Assembly (NCBI GenBank): GCA_048268005.1
Contig: JBLWWJ010000001.1
Location: forward strand, 434,001 to 498,000
Source of the DNA: Ancylomarina sp048268005
GTDB taxonomy: Bacteria; Bacteroidota; Bacteroidia; Bacteroidales; Marinifilaceae
DNA length: 64,000 nt
Reading direction: 5' to 3'
This document shows, one piece after another, positions 35,201-43,082 of this stretch. Below the pieces are notes generated by a model that searched no databases, had not been told where the DNA came from, and saw only the letters and a program-made list of their open reading frames with translations. Made by a program: the position numbers and the translations under genes. Position 1 is the stretch's first letter, and the number at the start of each line of letters is the position of its first letter.

Positions 35201-35403
35201 TTTAGATTGATGTAGTATTCGGAATTCTCTTTGGTATTCTTAAGCGCATTGTTCAAGTTGCGATAGGCAAAATAAGATGCTCTCGGTTTTTCTTTGTTAA
35301 TGCCAATGACTTGAGGGTTCTCCCAATCGTTGACACTTGCTTTCTCTTGAGCAAAAATGCCCTGGTAGAAGAGTATAAGCAATAGTGTTAAAGTTGTCTT
35401 CAT
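32251..35403 (-). CDS. GH2 beta-galactosidase (LacZ type)
   Basis: 1050 residues with a Sec signal (LTLLLILFYQGIFAQ). GH2 layout: sugar-binding jellyroll (about 60-230; WELQGYGVPIYTDVSYPF, GGVRSAMYLWVNGRKVGYSQGSKTPAEF), Ig-like domain, TIM barrel with acid/base Glu in IIWSLGNETGRG (about 470) and nucleophile Glu in PLIQCEYAHAMGNS (about 540), and a C-terminal beta-sandwich region (WFGRGPQESMSDRKTGYPVGHY). It hydrolyses beta-galactosides, here presumably in the periplasm. In the minus-strand run it lies beside GH63 and prolyl peptidases rather than a SusCD pair, so its target may be glycopeptides rather than lactose. Confidence 0.95.
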   Translation of the reverse strand: MKTTLTLLLILFYQGIFAQEKASVNDWENPQVIGINKEKPRASYFAYRNLNNALKNTKENSEYYINLNGTWKFNWVRKPADRPVDFYKTNYDISDWKDIKVPGHWELQGYGVPIYTDVSYPFPNNEPFIPHDYNPVGSYKRDFNIPENWTGEEIYIQFGGVRSAMYLWVNGRKVGYSQGSKTPAEFNLTEYVKAGVNQLAVEIYRFSDGSYLEDQDYWKVSGFERDVYLYARPKTHIHDFFVHADLDETYTHGQFKLEVDLNRINSKSETKKVSVQVLDGKKIIINKEVETQLDKPTNRLTFTDEILNVRKWSAETPNLYDLQISLKTAKGKDIEVIRRKIGFRSSEIKNGLLQINGVPIIIRGVNRHEHDADNGRVITEESMIKDIELMKQFNINAVRNSHYPNRERWYELCDEYGLYMIDEANIEAHGCEPYNKEKTLANKPNWKKAFMDRTQSMFQRSKNHASIIIWSLGNETGRGQNFEATYNWLKEQDSSRPVQSEDSGQEFNTDIFCPMYDRIWEMTKYAEKVQTRPLIQCEYAHAMGNSVGNLQDYWDLIYKQRQLQGGFIWDWVDQTFRKETEEGDTIFAYGGDMGIYKIQNDSNFCANGLITGDRKLHPHIWEVKKVYQPIAFEKIDHSSNQFKIINRHDFIDLTSFNFNWTLKEDATVIASGKLNNIALKAHEEKVITIPYPAIEAKAGKEYFLEFQAHSKEKQPLVPQGHLVAWEQFQLPVSKAISAKATSTLGKVKLKENKEELSLIAGDIQIRFSKQSGSLSSYQIDGKELMAQDLKPFFWRAVTDNDLGNGMPGKCQAWKEASEKAQVLSFESKKLSNQVVEVIVSLDLPTVKSKYQTRYLIYGNGDIKVKNTYHPEANNIPMLPRLGMQMQLPKAFNQIEWFGRGPQESMSDRKTGYPVGHYKSSVAEQYHPYVRPQETGNKTDLRWMAITNEQSLGLMVLSQSELAGSALPFDYKELYHSGKGNTQKHGAEIKPGEVISWQIDYKQMGVGGDNSWGAPVHSEYSIPAQDYSYEFILRPINGEKDLNELSKNRFE

Positions 35404-35423
35404 TATAATTGATTTACGATAAA

Positions 35424-35474
35424 CAAATTGTGATTATTAATTGACACTAATCATGAATTATTAATCACTAATTG
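35424..35474. repeat. AT-rich imperfect inverted repeat, family C
   Basis: CAAATTGTGATTATTAATT at 35424-35442 and AATTATTAATCACTAATTG at 35456-35474 form an imperfect hairpin between the lacZ and C69 genes. The surrounding bases repeat ACTAATT several times. Confidence 0.5.
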
Positions 35475-35489
35475 TAAATTACTAATTGA

Positions 35490-37121
35490 TTAGCTTCCTT
35501 GTTTATTATTGGTGTATTTGGTAATTAGAATGTTCCTGATTTGAGTATATAAATCGACTACGCCTTGCATATTTTCATTGCTTTTCTGAGTCAGGAATGC
35601 CTTAGCCTTTTTAGGGCTTTTATTATAAAGAGCTGTTGCTTTTTTGTCGTTAACTTCTAAGTTGTCGAATAAACTTTGCTGAAACGGATCACGATACAGT
35701 TGCATGTCCTTCACAGCGTCCTGCCAGCGCAAATACATCAAGTTATCTACAAAATCGATGGCCCAACGTGCCGACTCTGGATTGAATTGATTCGGGTCGT
35801 AGTTTTTATATGACTGATGAATCTCCTGTGTGCCGGCATAAATAGGCACATAAGGAGAGGTGAACTGATTGTCCTGAAATACCCAGTAAACCCCGCCAAT
35901 GGCATCGGGTAACCACGAACGTAACTGACAAATCATGCCATAATTACCTTTGGATACATTTCTACGATTGGTAATGTCCAGCAATTCACGCATAGCTGTG
36001 GTTGGAAACGGTGTTGTTAATGGACTTTTTACCAATTTTCCGTCTTGTGTTGGTACATACCAATCGGGATCGGATGTTTTATCGTAAATGGTTCCTTCGA
36101 ATGTCGATCGCTGAAAAGCCATGATATCCTGTACAGAGATTTTCTTCTCAGGCTTAACAGAGAAAGGGTAGCTCGAAACATCCTCAACATATTGATGGTA
36201 GGCATCCTGTCCCTTGTAAGGGTTGTTCAGACTACGATCAGGCCATGCCTTTAAATTGGGTGCAAAACTGCTGTAAAATAACCAAAAACGACCACTGGCC
36301 CATTCGCGAAAGCAAGGGCTGTAAGCCTCTTGCCAGATGAATGGTTTGCCTGAGTCCTCTTTGTACCAGCCATGGTCGATGGCTACCTGCTTGTAATTAT
36401 TCGATGCCATAAACCATTCCGGTTTCGAAAGATCGATTTCTTTAATGATACTCCAGTTAGGTACAATGGCAATATGATCGTCAGGCACACGTTGTGCAGC
36501 CCAAATAGCACCCGGTTTTCCTGATTCAGGAGTCCAATCCTTACCAACAGCAACGATCTCAAGCACCCAAACTTCATTGGGGTCAGCAATGCAAAGGGCT
36601 TCTGATTCCGGACCACAAGAGGGTAAAAAACCATATTGATCCATTAGTGAAGTAATCAGTTTAATAGCTTCGCGAGCCGTTTTACAACGCTGCAAGGCGA
36701 AAATCATGGCTTGCTCAACCGTCATAATTTGTTTGCCTGTTTCTCGATCCACCTGCAATTCGGGCTTTTGACTCATGGTACTTTCGGCAATGGCCAGCTG
36801 GTACTCATTCATATGAGAGTAGGCCGAGTGAAAGTAGGTGTAGGTTTGTTCCACTTGTGGAATTTGACCTATAATTTCACCGTAATTATCCAGTGCACCA
36901 TTTATCTCCTGAAGGCCATAATAAACCGGCGTCATGCTTCCAGCAGGGAATTTCTGCCCGTGTACAACACGAATTCGCGTATCATTACCCCCATAGGTGT
37001 GGGAGGTGATTACTGAACCGTCTACCGTTGCCTTTTTCCCTGCAACAATATCGGTACATGCCTCGGCATTTTGTCCTATTGCCAGGCTGATGAGGCCTAT
37101 TAGAATGATTAGTTTTTTCAT
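35490..37121 (-). CDS. C69-family dipeptidase
   Basis: 543 residues. After the signal (LIILIGLISLAIGQNAEA) the mature enzyme starts at Cys22 in ACTDIVAGKKATVDGSVITSHT, the N-terminal nucleophile of the C69 (Ntn-hydrolase) family. Other family blocks: AESTMSQKPEL, MDQYGFLPSCGPESEALCIADPNEVWVLEI, and the WQDAVKDMQLY end. C69 enzymes cleave dipeptides and are exported in Bacteroidota. It follows the S28/S37 peptidase and precedes lacZ in the run, and would finish dipeptides released by dipeptidyl and tripeptidyl peptidases. Substrate range cannot be read from sequence. Confidence 0.92.
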   Translation of the reverse strand: MKKLIILIGLISLAIGQNAEACTDIVAGKKATVDGSVITSHTYGGNDTRIRVVHGQKFPAGSMTPVYYGLQEINGALDNYGEIIGQIPQVEQTYTYFHSAYSHMNEYQLAIAESTMSQKPELQVDRETGKQIMTVEQAMIFALQRCKTAREAIKLITSLMDQYGFLPSCGPESEALCIADPNEVWVLEIVAVGKDWTPESGKPGAIWAAQRVPDDHIAIVPNWSIIKEIDLSKPEWFMASNNYKQVAIDHGWYKEDSGKPFIWQEAYSPCFREWASGRFWLFYSSFAPNLKAWPDRSLNNPYKGQDAYHQYVEDVSSYPFSVKPEKKISVQDIMAFQRSTFEGTIYDKTSDPDWYVPTQDGKLVKSPLTTPFPTTAMRELLDITNRRNVSKGNYGMICQLRSWLPDAIGGVYWVFQDNQFTSPYVPIYAGTQEIHQSYKNYDPNQFNPESARWAIDFVDNLMYLRWQDAVKDMQLYRDPFQQSLFDNLEVNDKKATALYNKSPKKAKAFLTQKSNENMQGVVDLYTQIRNILITKYTNNKQGS

Positions 37122-37174
37122 ATGATTGTAATTGTCTATTATCGGTTTTTAATATCGATAACAAGATTCATCAT

Positions 37175-38497
37175 TTATACTTTATCTTTTTTACTGATCA
37201 ACTTTTGCTCGTCAATCTCCATTTCCAACCAGCTCTCCAGCGTCTTTACAATCTCTTTTTGCAACTCGGGAGGAAAACTTTTGATTCGGGTTCCATGAGC
37301 GCCAGCAGGATTAATAAATTTCTGGCACTTATTGTTGTCCTTTAGTTCCACCTGAGTGGCGGACCATGTGTCATATTCACCATAGATGAATAGCATTTTT
37401 TCTGCATCGGTTTGTAACCATTGGTCAACTGCTATCATGCTTGCTGGATTAAATGTTCCTTCAGTACCTTCAGGTAATGTAAAATCGAAAGTCAGATCCT
37501 TATTGTAATTGATGTATTTCTGAAAAGGAGAAACTTCGTAGCTGTACATACCAATCTCCGTTAATGCCTGATAGAAAAAAGGCTGTTGCGTAATGATATC
37601 TTTGGCTTCAAAGAAAGAGAATGGTGACGTTTTAGTTAGATGTTTGAATAAGTCTTCGGCATTGGCATCAGCATTTGGAATTTCATTGAGGCTAGTATTA
37701 CCCCATTGCCAAAAAGCAAAGGAATATTCTAATATATTTAAATCTAAAGCACCTTCTATTCCCATAGAAAATTCCCATTTCTTTTTTGTTGCTAATTCTT
37801 CAAGTAGTTTCAGTAGTTTATCTTTATTTTCGAAACATGCAAACTGAAAATCCTTAACCTTTTTCCTTGCATCTTTGCTTCCTACTGTTGCCAGATGTTG
37901 ATGAATTCTCTTATCCTCGCGGCTCAGATTCATAGGAGCCACATAAGGCACACTCACATCGACATCGTTAGGGTAGAAGAAACGGTGATAAATGGTTGTT
38001 TGCCCACCTTTACTGATTCCTGTTGAGATCCATTTGTTCTTATAGATCTTTTTCAAAGCCTGAATAACGGCATGTTGATCGGCAGCAGCTTGTTTAATGG
38101 TCAGCTTGTCCCACTGCAGACTATCTGGTCTCGATTGTTTAAAATAGCGATGTTCAATTGTTAACTGATTGGCATCGATTAATTTGCTGAGTTCTCCAGC
38201 CTTTGGAGTCCATATATTATAGCCTTGAATCTCTACAACCATAGGTTTCGAAAGATTGTAGTGTCCTAAAAGTACTCTTTGCTTAAAACTACCAAGTTCC
38301 GGGTTTTCGTGATCGATAGGTTGTGTGAACCACATTTCGTAGTATTCCGTGAAGGTGGTATCGCCCACAATCTTTTCGACACTGACATTGGGCAATTCGT
38401 TGAGTTGAGTGAGTAGATTTTGGGTTTGGTTCTGGCAGGCTGCCGATATCCAAATAAAAGCGATGATTAATAAATAGTTGAATTTTCTGATCTGCAT
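37175..38497 (-). CDS. S28/S37-type prolyl peptidase lipoprotein
   Basis: 441 residues from ATG 38497 (MQIRKFNYLLIIAFIWISAAC, lipobox Cys21); an upstream ATG at 38527 is less likely. It has the secreted alpha/beta-hydrolase layout: QPIDHENPELGSFKQRVLL, IEHRYFKQSRPDSLQWDKLTIKQAAADQHAVI, nucleophile Ser162 in GISKGGQ, and late Asp (IYGEYDTWSA) and His (PAGAHGT) blocks. This block order matches Peptidase_S37 / S28 enzymes, which remove Pro-containing di- or tripeptides from peptide ends. It lies between the 3-hydroxyproline dehydratase and the C69 dipeptidase, which supports a role on Pro-rich peptides. Confidence 0.82.
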   Translation of the reverse strand: MQIRKFNYLLIIAFIWISAACQNQTQNLLTQLNELPNVSVEKIVGDTTFTEYYEMWFTQPIDHENPELGSFKQRVLLGHYNLSKPMVVEIQGYNIWTPKAGELSKLIDANQLTIEHRYFKQSRPDSLQWDKLTIKQAAADQHAVIQALKKIYKNKWISTGISKGGQTTIYHRFFYPNDVDVSVPYVAPMNLSREDKRIHQHLATVGSKDARKKVKDFQFACFENKDKLLKLLEELATKKKWEFSMGIEGALDLNILEYSFAFWQWGNTSLNEIPNADANAEDLFKHLTKTSPFSFFEAKDIITQQPFFYQALTEIGMYSYEVSPFQKYINYNKDLTFDFTLPEGTEGTFNPASMIAVDQWLQTDAEKMLFIYGEYDTWSATQVELKDNNKCQKFINPAGAHGTRIKSFPPELQKEIVKTLESWLEMEIDEQKLISKKDKV

Positions 38498-38647
38498 CTT
38501 ATTATAATTTGGTGTTTGAGTGTTCAAAGTAAAAAGAAAACCTGATAGCCAAAGTCTAAGGCTTATTGCAAATAAGGTGAATCTTATATAATTCTTTCGA
38601 CTCAGCTTACAGGTTTTCTATCTTCATGGTTGTTGTTGCTTCTTTTT

Positions 38648-39688
38648 TTATCTAAAAATAAACCCATCCTTTAGAGGATCATTCGGGTCAAAATAAAATT
38701 CGTTTTGTCCTGTAATCGATGCGGTGCCACTCACTTCTGGTATTACAGATTGATGATTGCCATATTCACAAGGCTCGACAACTTTTACAGTCATCGTGCT
38801 ACCCAAAATACTTTCGATAGTGATATCTTTATTCATTTTCAATTCACCTTTTGCGTAGTGGATGGCTGCTCTTGCACTCACGCCTGATCCTGTTGGGGAA
38901 CGGTCGACTTCGCCTTCGGCAAAAATGCAGACATTGCGAGAGTGATGCTTTGGATTCCTAGCTTTTCCTATAAAGATCGTACCATATAAAAAGCTCAAAT
39001 CTTCTTCGAAAGGATGTTTCACCTCGAATTGATCCATAACCGCATATTTAATTTTACGACCATAGTCAATCAACTTATTATAGTCTGACTCATCAAGATT
39101 TAAACCCAAATCTTCAGCCTGTACGTAGGCATAAAAGGCACCACCATAAGCCAGATCGAACTGAACTTTACCCAATTCCGGTACGTCAATCACCTGATTT
39201 TTTAGGGACATAAATGAAGGGACATTCTTAAAGGCCACACGCTCAACTTTCCCATTTTTCCTGAAGGCCTGACAGGTAATTTGTCCCGGAGGGGCATCAA
39301 TTCGGATGATAGGATTGTCTTCATCACGAACCATCATACCCGTATCCAATACCAAAGTAATCAGTGCAATCATGGCATGTCCGCACATGGTGCTATAGCC
39401 CTCGTTGTGCAAAAAGAAGGTGCCAAAATCACCATCTTCGCTTGTGGCTTCAGTAATTATAGCGCCATACATATCGGCATGCCCACGTGGCTCCCACATG
39501 GTTCCAGTACGGATGTAGTCGTAATTGTCTCGAAAATAACGGCGTTTCTCCAGTATCGTATTGCCTTTAATCTCGGGTAAGCCCTGTGTAAATACACGTA
39601 GAGGTTCACCTCCTGTATGTAAATCGATGGTTTTTATTTTTAACCAGTCTTTTGGGGCTTCCCATTTCCAATTGTCAAGTATGTTCAT
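38648..39688 (-). CDS. Trans-3-hydroxy-L-proline dehydratase (proline racemase superfamily)
   Basis: 346 residues with the proline racemase fold. The first catalytic residue is Cys102 in STMCGHAMIALI. The second catalytic position, Cys in racemases and 4-hydroxyproline epimerases, is Thr266 in DRSPTGSGVSARA. The Cys/Thr pair marks trans-3-hydroxy-L-proline dehydratases (human L3HYPDH has Cys104/Thr273), which eliminate water to give delta1-pyrroline-2-carboxylate. An ornithine cyclodeaminase-family gene lies one gene upstream in the run (41996-42955); enzymes of that family reduce this product to L-proline. No signal peptide: cytosolic, acting after peptide uptake. It follows the S9 dipeptidyl peptidase gene by 31 bases. 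Confidence 0.88.
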   Translation of the reverse strand: MNILDNWKWEAPKDWLKIKTIDLHTGGEPLRVFTQGLPEIKGNTILEKRRYFRDNYDYIRTGTMWEPRGHADMYGAIITEATSEDGDFGTFFLHNEGYSTMCGHAMIALITLVLDTGMMVRDEDNPIIRIDAPPGQITCQAFRKNGKVERVAFKNVPSFMSLKNQVIDVPELGKVQFDLAYGGAFYAYVQAEDLGLNLDESDYNKLIDYGRKIKYAVMDQFEVKHPFEEDLSFLYGTIFIGKARNPKHHSRNVCIFAEGEVDRSPTGSGVSARAAIHYAKGELKMNKDITIESILGSTMTVKVVEPCEYGNHQSVIPEVSGTASITGQNEFYFDPNDPLKDGFIFR

Positions 39689-39719
39689 CGCTTAAGGATA
39701 AAGGTTCAAGTAAAGGAAT

Positions 39720-41984
39720 CTAGTTGATTTTATAATTTTGTGGAGCGTCCTTATGCATGAGATGTTTCACGAAGAAGTCCCAACGCTTACGCAGAAAATA
39801 TTTGTTGTAATAGACACTTCCATGGTCGCAACCAGGAATCATCAGTAATTCAAAATCTTTATTAGCCGCAATTAGGGCATCGGCCATACGCATGGATGCT
39901 GCCGGGTTTACATTATTATCCATATTTCCGTGAACCAATAAGAGTTTACCTTCCAGTTTATCGGCAAGGAAAAAGTTCGATTGCTCGTCGTAGTGCTTAC
40001 CAACAGGAAATCCCATATACAATTCGGGCCACCAGGCTTTTGCCGATCGATGGTCGTGGTTCCCGGCTGATGAAACGCCTACTTTATAGAATTCCGGATG
40101 AATTAATAAGGCATGTGTGGAATCGTAACCACCAGCAGAGTGTCCATAAATACCTACATTCTCAATGTCCATATAGGGGTATTTTACTGAAAGCTCTTTT
40201 ATGGCTTTTATGTGATCTTGACATCCGATATCACCTAAGTTTTTGTAAGAGAAGTCATGGAATTCTTTCGACCGGAAAGCAGATCCCAAACCATCAACTG
40301 TTACAACTACAAATCCTAATTGTGCCATAGGTACGTCCATATTCACCAGACCTCTGCGAAAAGTCTTTGGACTTCGTATGGTTTGTGGACCGGAATAGGT
40401 CCCATCAATTACAGGATACATTTTCTTGTTGTCCAGATTGAAAGGTCGATATATGACGCCAAAAATATTCGTCTTATTATCACGTGCTTTTACTGAGTAC
40501 ATTTCAGGTGCCTGCCATCCCATTTCAATGATGTCTTCGATGTCAGTTTCATCCACTTTCATGATCAACTTGCCATTCTTACTGTTGCGAATAACAAATT
40601 TGTCAGGCAGATCAACTCTGGAATAATTATCGAAGATGTATTTTGTATTCGGACTTATTGAGCAGATATGGTAGGCATTTTCAGGGCTTAACAATTTCAA
40701 ATCTGATCCATCAAAGTTGATGACATATAGATAATTGTAATAAGGATCACCTTCTTCTTTGCCACAGGCACGGAAGTAGATTTTTCTGTTTTTTTCATCC
40801 ACCTTACATATCTCACGAACCACGTACTCACCTGTTGTAATTTTATTCTTTAGTTTACCTGTGGTTTGATCATACAGGTAAAGTTGGTGCCAGCCTTCTT
40901 TTTCTGAACTCCAAATAACTTCATTAGACTTTTTTGTAACATGATAAACAAGCATGTTAGGATCTACGTAGGTTTCTGCTGACTCGGAGATTATGACTCT
41001 GGATTTTCCGGTAATTACATCAACTTCTATGAGCTCTCTCTTCTGATAGCCACGATAGTACCTTAGGGTGTAGGCTTTGGAATTATTCAACCATTTGAAG
41101 CCATATTCAAGGAATATGCCATTTTCGGGTAAATCACACTTGATTTCTGTTCCAGTTTCCGTATCAAATATCGTATATGAGATGCGGGTTAAATCCTTAT
41201 CGCCGGCAATGGGTCTTTCGTAAGAATGGACTTCGGCACGAAATCCTTCCTTAGGACTGCTTTTATACATATAAAGACTTTTTGCATGCTTGCGATTGTA
41301 TTTTGCACAAATCAGGTATCTGGAATCGGGAGACCATGAGGCATCAATCTCAAACTGATCTTTCTGACTGGCACTTTCATTTTTTACAAAATACCATGAA
41401 ATTGATGTCCCATAGCTCAATTGTGCATTACCATCCGTTGAAAGCTGCTTTTCATTATTCTCCCCGATATTCTTCAGGTAAATATTATAATCCTTTATAA
41501 AGGCTATCTTTTTCTTATCCGGAGAAGCTAATTCAGTCTTATTACTAGACTTGATTTTTTCATGCTTAACCAGACTATAATCTTGTTTATTAATACTTAA
41601 TATGGAAGAGTCTATTTGGAAGGAAATTGTTTTATTTCCCTTTACTTTTACTTGTCTAAGTTTTAGATTAAAAATACTGAATTCTTTGTTTAGAACAGTT
41701 GAAAGCAGGGAAGCCATTCTTTCGTGATCGAAAAGGTGGTTTTTCTTCTTCTTTTTGATGTCAACAAGAAAATATTCCTTTCCCTTTCGGGTTTTTGTAC
41801 TGTACCAAAAAGAATCGCCTTCATCTATCCAGTTGGGACTGATGTTGGTGTTGTAGATCTTATTATCGATATTGGACCAAAGCCATTTTTCGGCTTCCTG
41901 ATAGTCCTTAAGCTCACCCTGACCGAATCCTTTTACGGTTAATAGAATGAAACTAATAAAGAGAATTATTGTTGATTTCTGCAT
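39720..41984 (-). CDS. S9-family dipeptidyl peptidase (DPP IV-like)
   Basis: 754 residues with a Sec signal (IILFISFILLTVKGFGQ). An N-terminal beta-propeller spans about 60-490 (DPP IV N region: FEIDASWSPDSRYLICAKYN, YGFKWLNNSKAYTLRYYRGYQKRELIEVDV, KEGWHQLYLYDQTTGKLKN). A C-terminal alpha/beta-hydrolase domain follows, with the Ser in YGHSAGGYDS (about 617), Asp in HGNMDNNVNP and His in GCDHG. DPP IV-type enzymes cut X-Pro dipeptides from N-termini. The nucleophile elbow is GHSAGG rather than the GWSYGG of classic DPP IV, so exact specificity is uncertain. Only 11 bases separate it from the cyclodeaminase-family gene upstream. Confidence 0.88.
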   Translation of the reverse strand: MQKSTIILFISFILLTVKGFGQGELKDYQEAEKWLWSNIDNKIYNTNISPNWIDEGDSFWYSTKTRKGKEYFLVDIKKKKKNHLFDHERMASLLSTVLNKEFSIFNLKLRQVKVKGNKTISFQIDSSILSINKQDYSLVKHEKIKSSNKTELASPDKKKIAFIKDYNIYLKNIGENNEKQLSTDGNAQLSYGTSISWYFVKNESASQKDQFEIDASWSPDSRYLICAKYNRKHAKSLYMYKSSPKEGFRAEVHSYERPIAGDKDLTRISYTIFDTETGTEIKCDLPENGIFLEYGFKWLNNSKAYTLRYYRGYQKRELIEVDVITGKSRVIISESAETYVDPNMLVYHVTKKSNEVIWSSEKEGWHQLYLYDQTTGKLKNKITTGEYVVREICKVDEKNRKIYFRACGKEEGDPYYNYLYVINFDGSDLKLLSPENAYHICSISPNTKYIFDNYSRVDLPDKFVIRNSKNGKLIMKVDETDIEDIIEMGWQAPEMYSVKARDNKTNIFGVIYRPFNLDNKKMYPVIDGTYSGPQTIRSPKTFRRGLVNMDVPMAQLGFVVVTVDGLGSAFRSKEFHDFSYKNLGDIGCQDHIKAIKELSVKYPYMDIENVGIYGHSAGGYDSTHALLIHPEFYKVGVSSAGNHDHRSAKAWWPELYMGFPVGKHYDEQSNFFLADKLEGKLLLVHGNMDNNVNPAASMRMADALIAANKDFELLMIPGCDHGSVYYNKYFLRKRWDFFVKHLMHKDAPQNYKIN

Positions 41985-41995
41985 TGGGTTTGCTT

Positions 41996-42955
41996 TTAGA
42001 TGTTTACTTGAGAACCGATATTTAATTCCAGCGCACGAGTATATATTTTCTGCGCCATTACCACATCAAACAGGGCCATGCCTACCGATTTAAACAGGCT
42101 GGTGTTTTCATTTGTAGGTTTACCTAAAGTCACAAGTTTACTGATAGGCGTGACTTGGGAGTCATCAATTAAAGAATCTTTTAGAGCAGTGGCCACATCT
42201 CCTGTCTCTTCTTTGGCAAAAGGTGTATCTACGTACAATTTATTTAGAAGCGGGTAGAGTTGTACAGGAAATTCATGCATATCGGGTTTATATGAACCAA
42301 TACCAATAAAATGTTTGCCTTTCAATAGCTCTGCATCATCAGGTATAACAGCTTGCTTCGAGGTAGTCGCTGTAATTATAATTTGACTTTTTTCTACCAG
42401 TTCCCGATTGCTACTGCAAGCCTTTATATTCACATCAGGTAATTCTTTCTGAAGCTTTGAGATGAATTCATTAGCTTTTGTTTGCTGCATATCGTATACA
42501 TAGAGCTTTTTGATAGGGCGAACTTTACAGGCAAATAAAGCCTGAGTAAACCCCTGAACTCCGGTTCCAATTATGCCTACTGAATCAGCATTTTCGGGAG
42601 TGGTGTATTTGATTCCAATTCCACCTACAGCTCCTGTACGGAAAGCTGTTAAAGCTGCCCCATTCATTAGAGCTAATGCTTCGCCACTTTTACCATCGTT
42701 TAAAATCATACTCCCGTAAATGGAGGGTAGGTTTCTTTTTGGATTTTCGGGGTTAACACTAACGAGTTTAGTCCCAAAAAACCGATCGGTAAAACAGGGC
42801 ATCAAAAGAAGGGTGTTGTCTCCATGATGTGCGTGCATGCGATCAGGCATATGAAAATCCCCTGCCTCAAAAAGCTGAAAGGCTTCTTCCATGGCAGTCA
42901 GCGCCTCCTCGAAGGAAAGTGCTGACCAGACTTCTTTTTGGTTTAGTATGAGCAT
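41996..42955 (-). CDS. Ornithine cyclodeaminase / mu-crystallin family, probable delta1-pyrroline-2-carboxylate reductase
   Basis: 319 residues. NAD(P)-binding block SVGIIGTGVQGFTQALFACKV with YVYDMQQTK follows the substrate part (HGDNTLLLMPCF, TKLVSVNPENPKRNLPSIYGSMILNDGKSGEALALMNG AALTAFRTGA read in pieces). Members act as ornithine cyclodeaminases or as reductases of cyclic imines. Genes of this family next to a Cys/Thr 3-hydroxyproline dehydratase make delta1-pyrroline-2-carboxylate reductase the best assignment: the imine is turned into L-proline with NAD(P)H. It overlaps nothing but is 11 bases before the S9 peptidase gene. The specificity is inferred from context, not from single residues. 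Confidence 0.82.
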   Translation of the reverse strand: MLILNQKEVWSALSFEEALTAMEEAFQLFEAGDFHMPDRMHAHHGDNTLLLMPCFTDRFFGTKLVSVNPENPKRNLPSIYGSMILNDGKSGEALALMNGAALTAFRTGAVGGIGIKYTTPENADSVGIIGTGVQGFTQALFACKVRPIKKLYVYDMQQTKANEFISKLQKELPDVNIKACSSNRELVEKSQIIITATTSKQAVIPDDAELLKGKHFIGIGSYKPDMHEFPVQLYPLLNKLYVDTPFAKEETGDVATALKDSLIDDSQVTPISKLVTLGKPTNENTSLFKSVGMALFDVVMAQKIYTRALELNIGSQVNI

Positions 42956-43000
42956 GGGTTTAAGGAAAAAAAGGATAAAGTGAAAAGGTTAAAGGCGCCG

Positions 43001-43020
43001 CACTGAGCGGAGTCGAAGTG
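43001..43020. repeat. Short REP-like sequence CACTGAGCGGAGTCGAAGTG
   Basis: A 20-base element of the 'ACTGAGCGGAGTCGAAGT' type that is dispersed in many bacterial genomes, preceded by GGCGCCG. It sits in the short gap between the cyclodeaminase-family and M24 genes, next to a second palindrome. Confidence 0.55.
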
Positions 43021-43027
43021 AATAGGT

Positions 43028-43078
43028 ATCAGCTATCCGTTATTGGTTGTGTTTACCGACAACGGATAACCGACAACA
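43028..43078. repeat. Palindromic intergenic repeat, family B copy 2
   Basis: Imperfect inverted repeat built on CTATCCGTTATTGGTTGT and ACCGACAACGGATAACCGAC, the same word set as the repeat at 32071-32107. It ends just before the M24 stop codon. Confidence 0.45.
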
Positions 43079-43082
43079 GAAT

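Noticed and set aside
38648..39688. Plain proline racemase or 4-hydroxyproline epimerase
   Set aside because: The second catalytic Cys is Thr266, which fits the 3-hydroxyproline dehydratase group.
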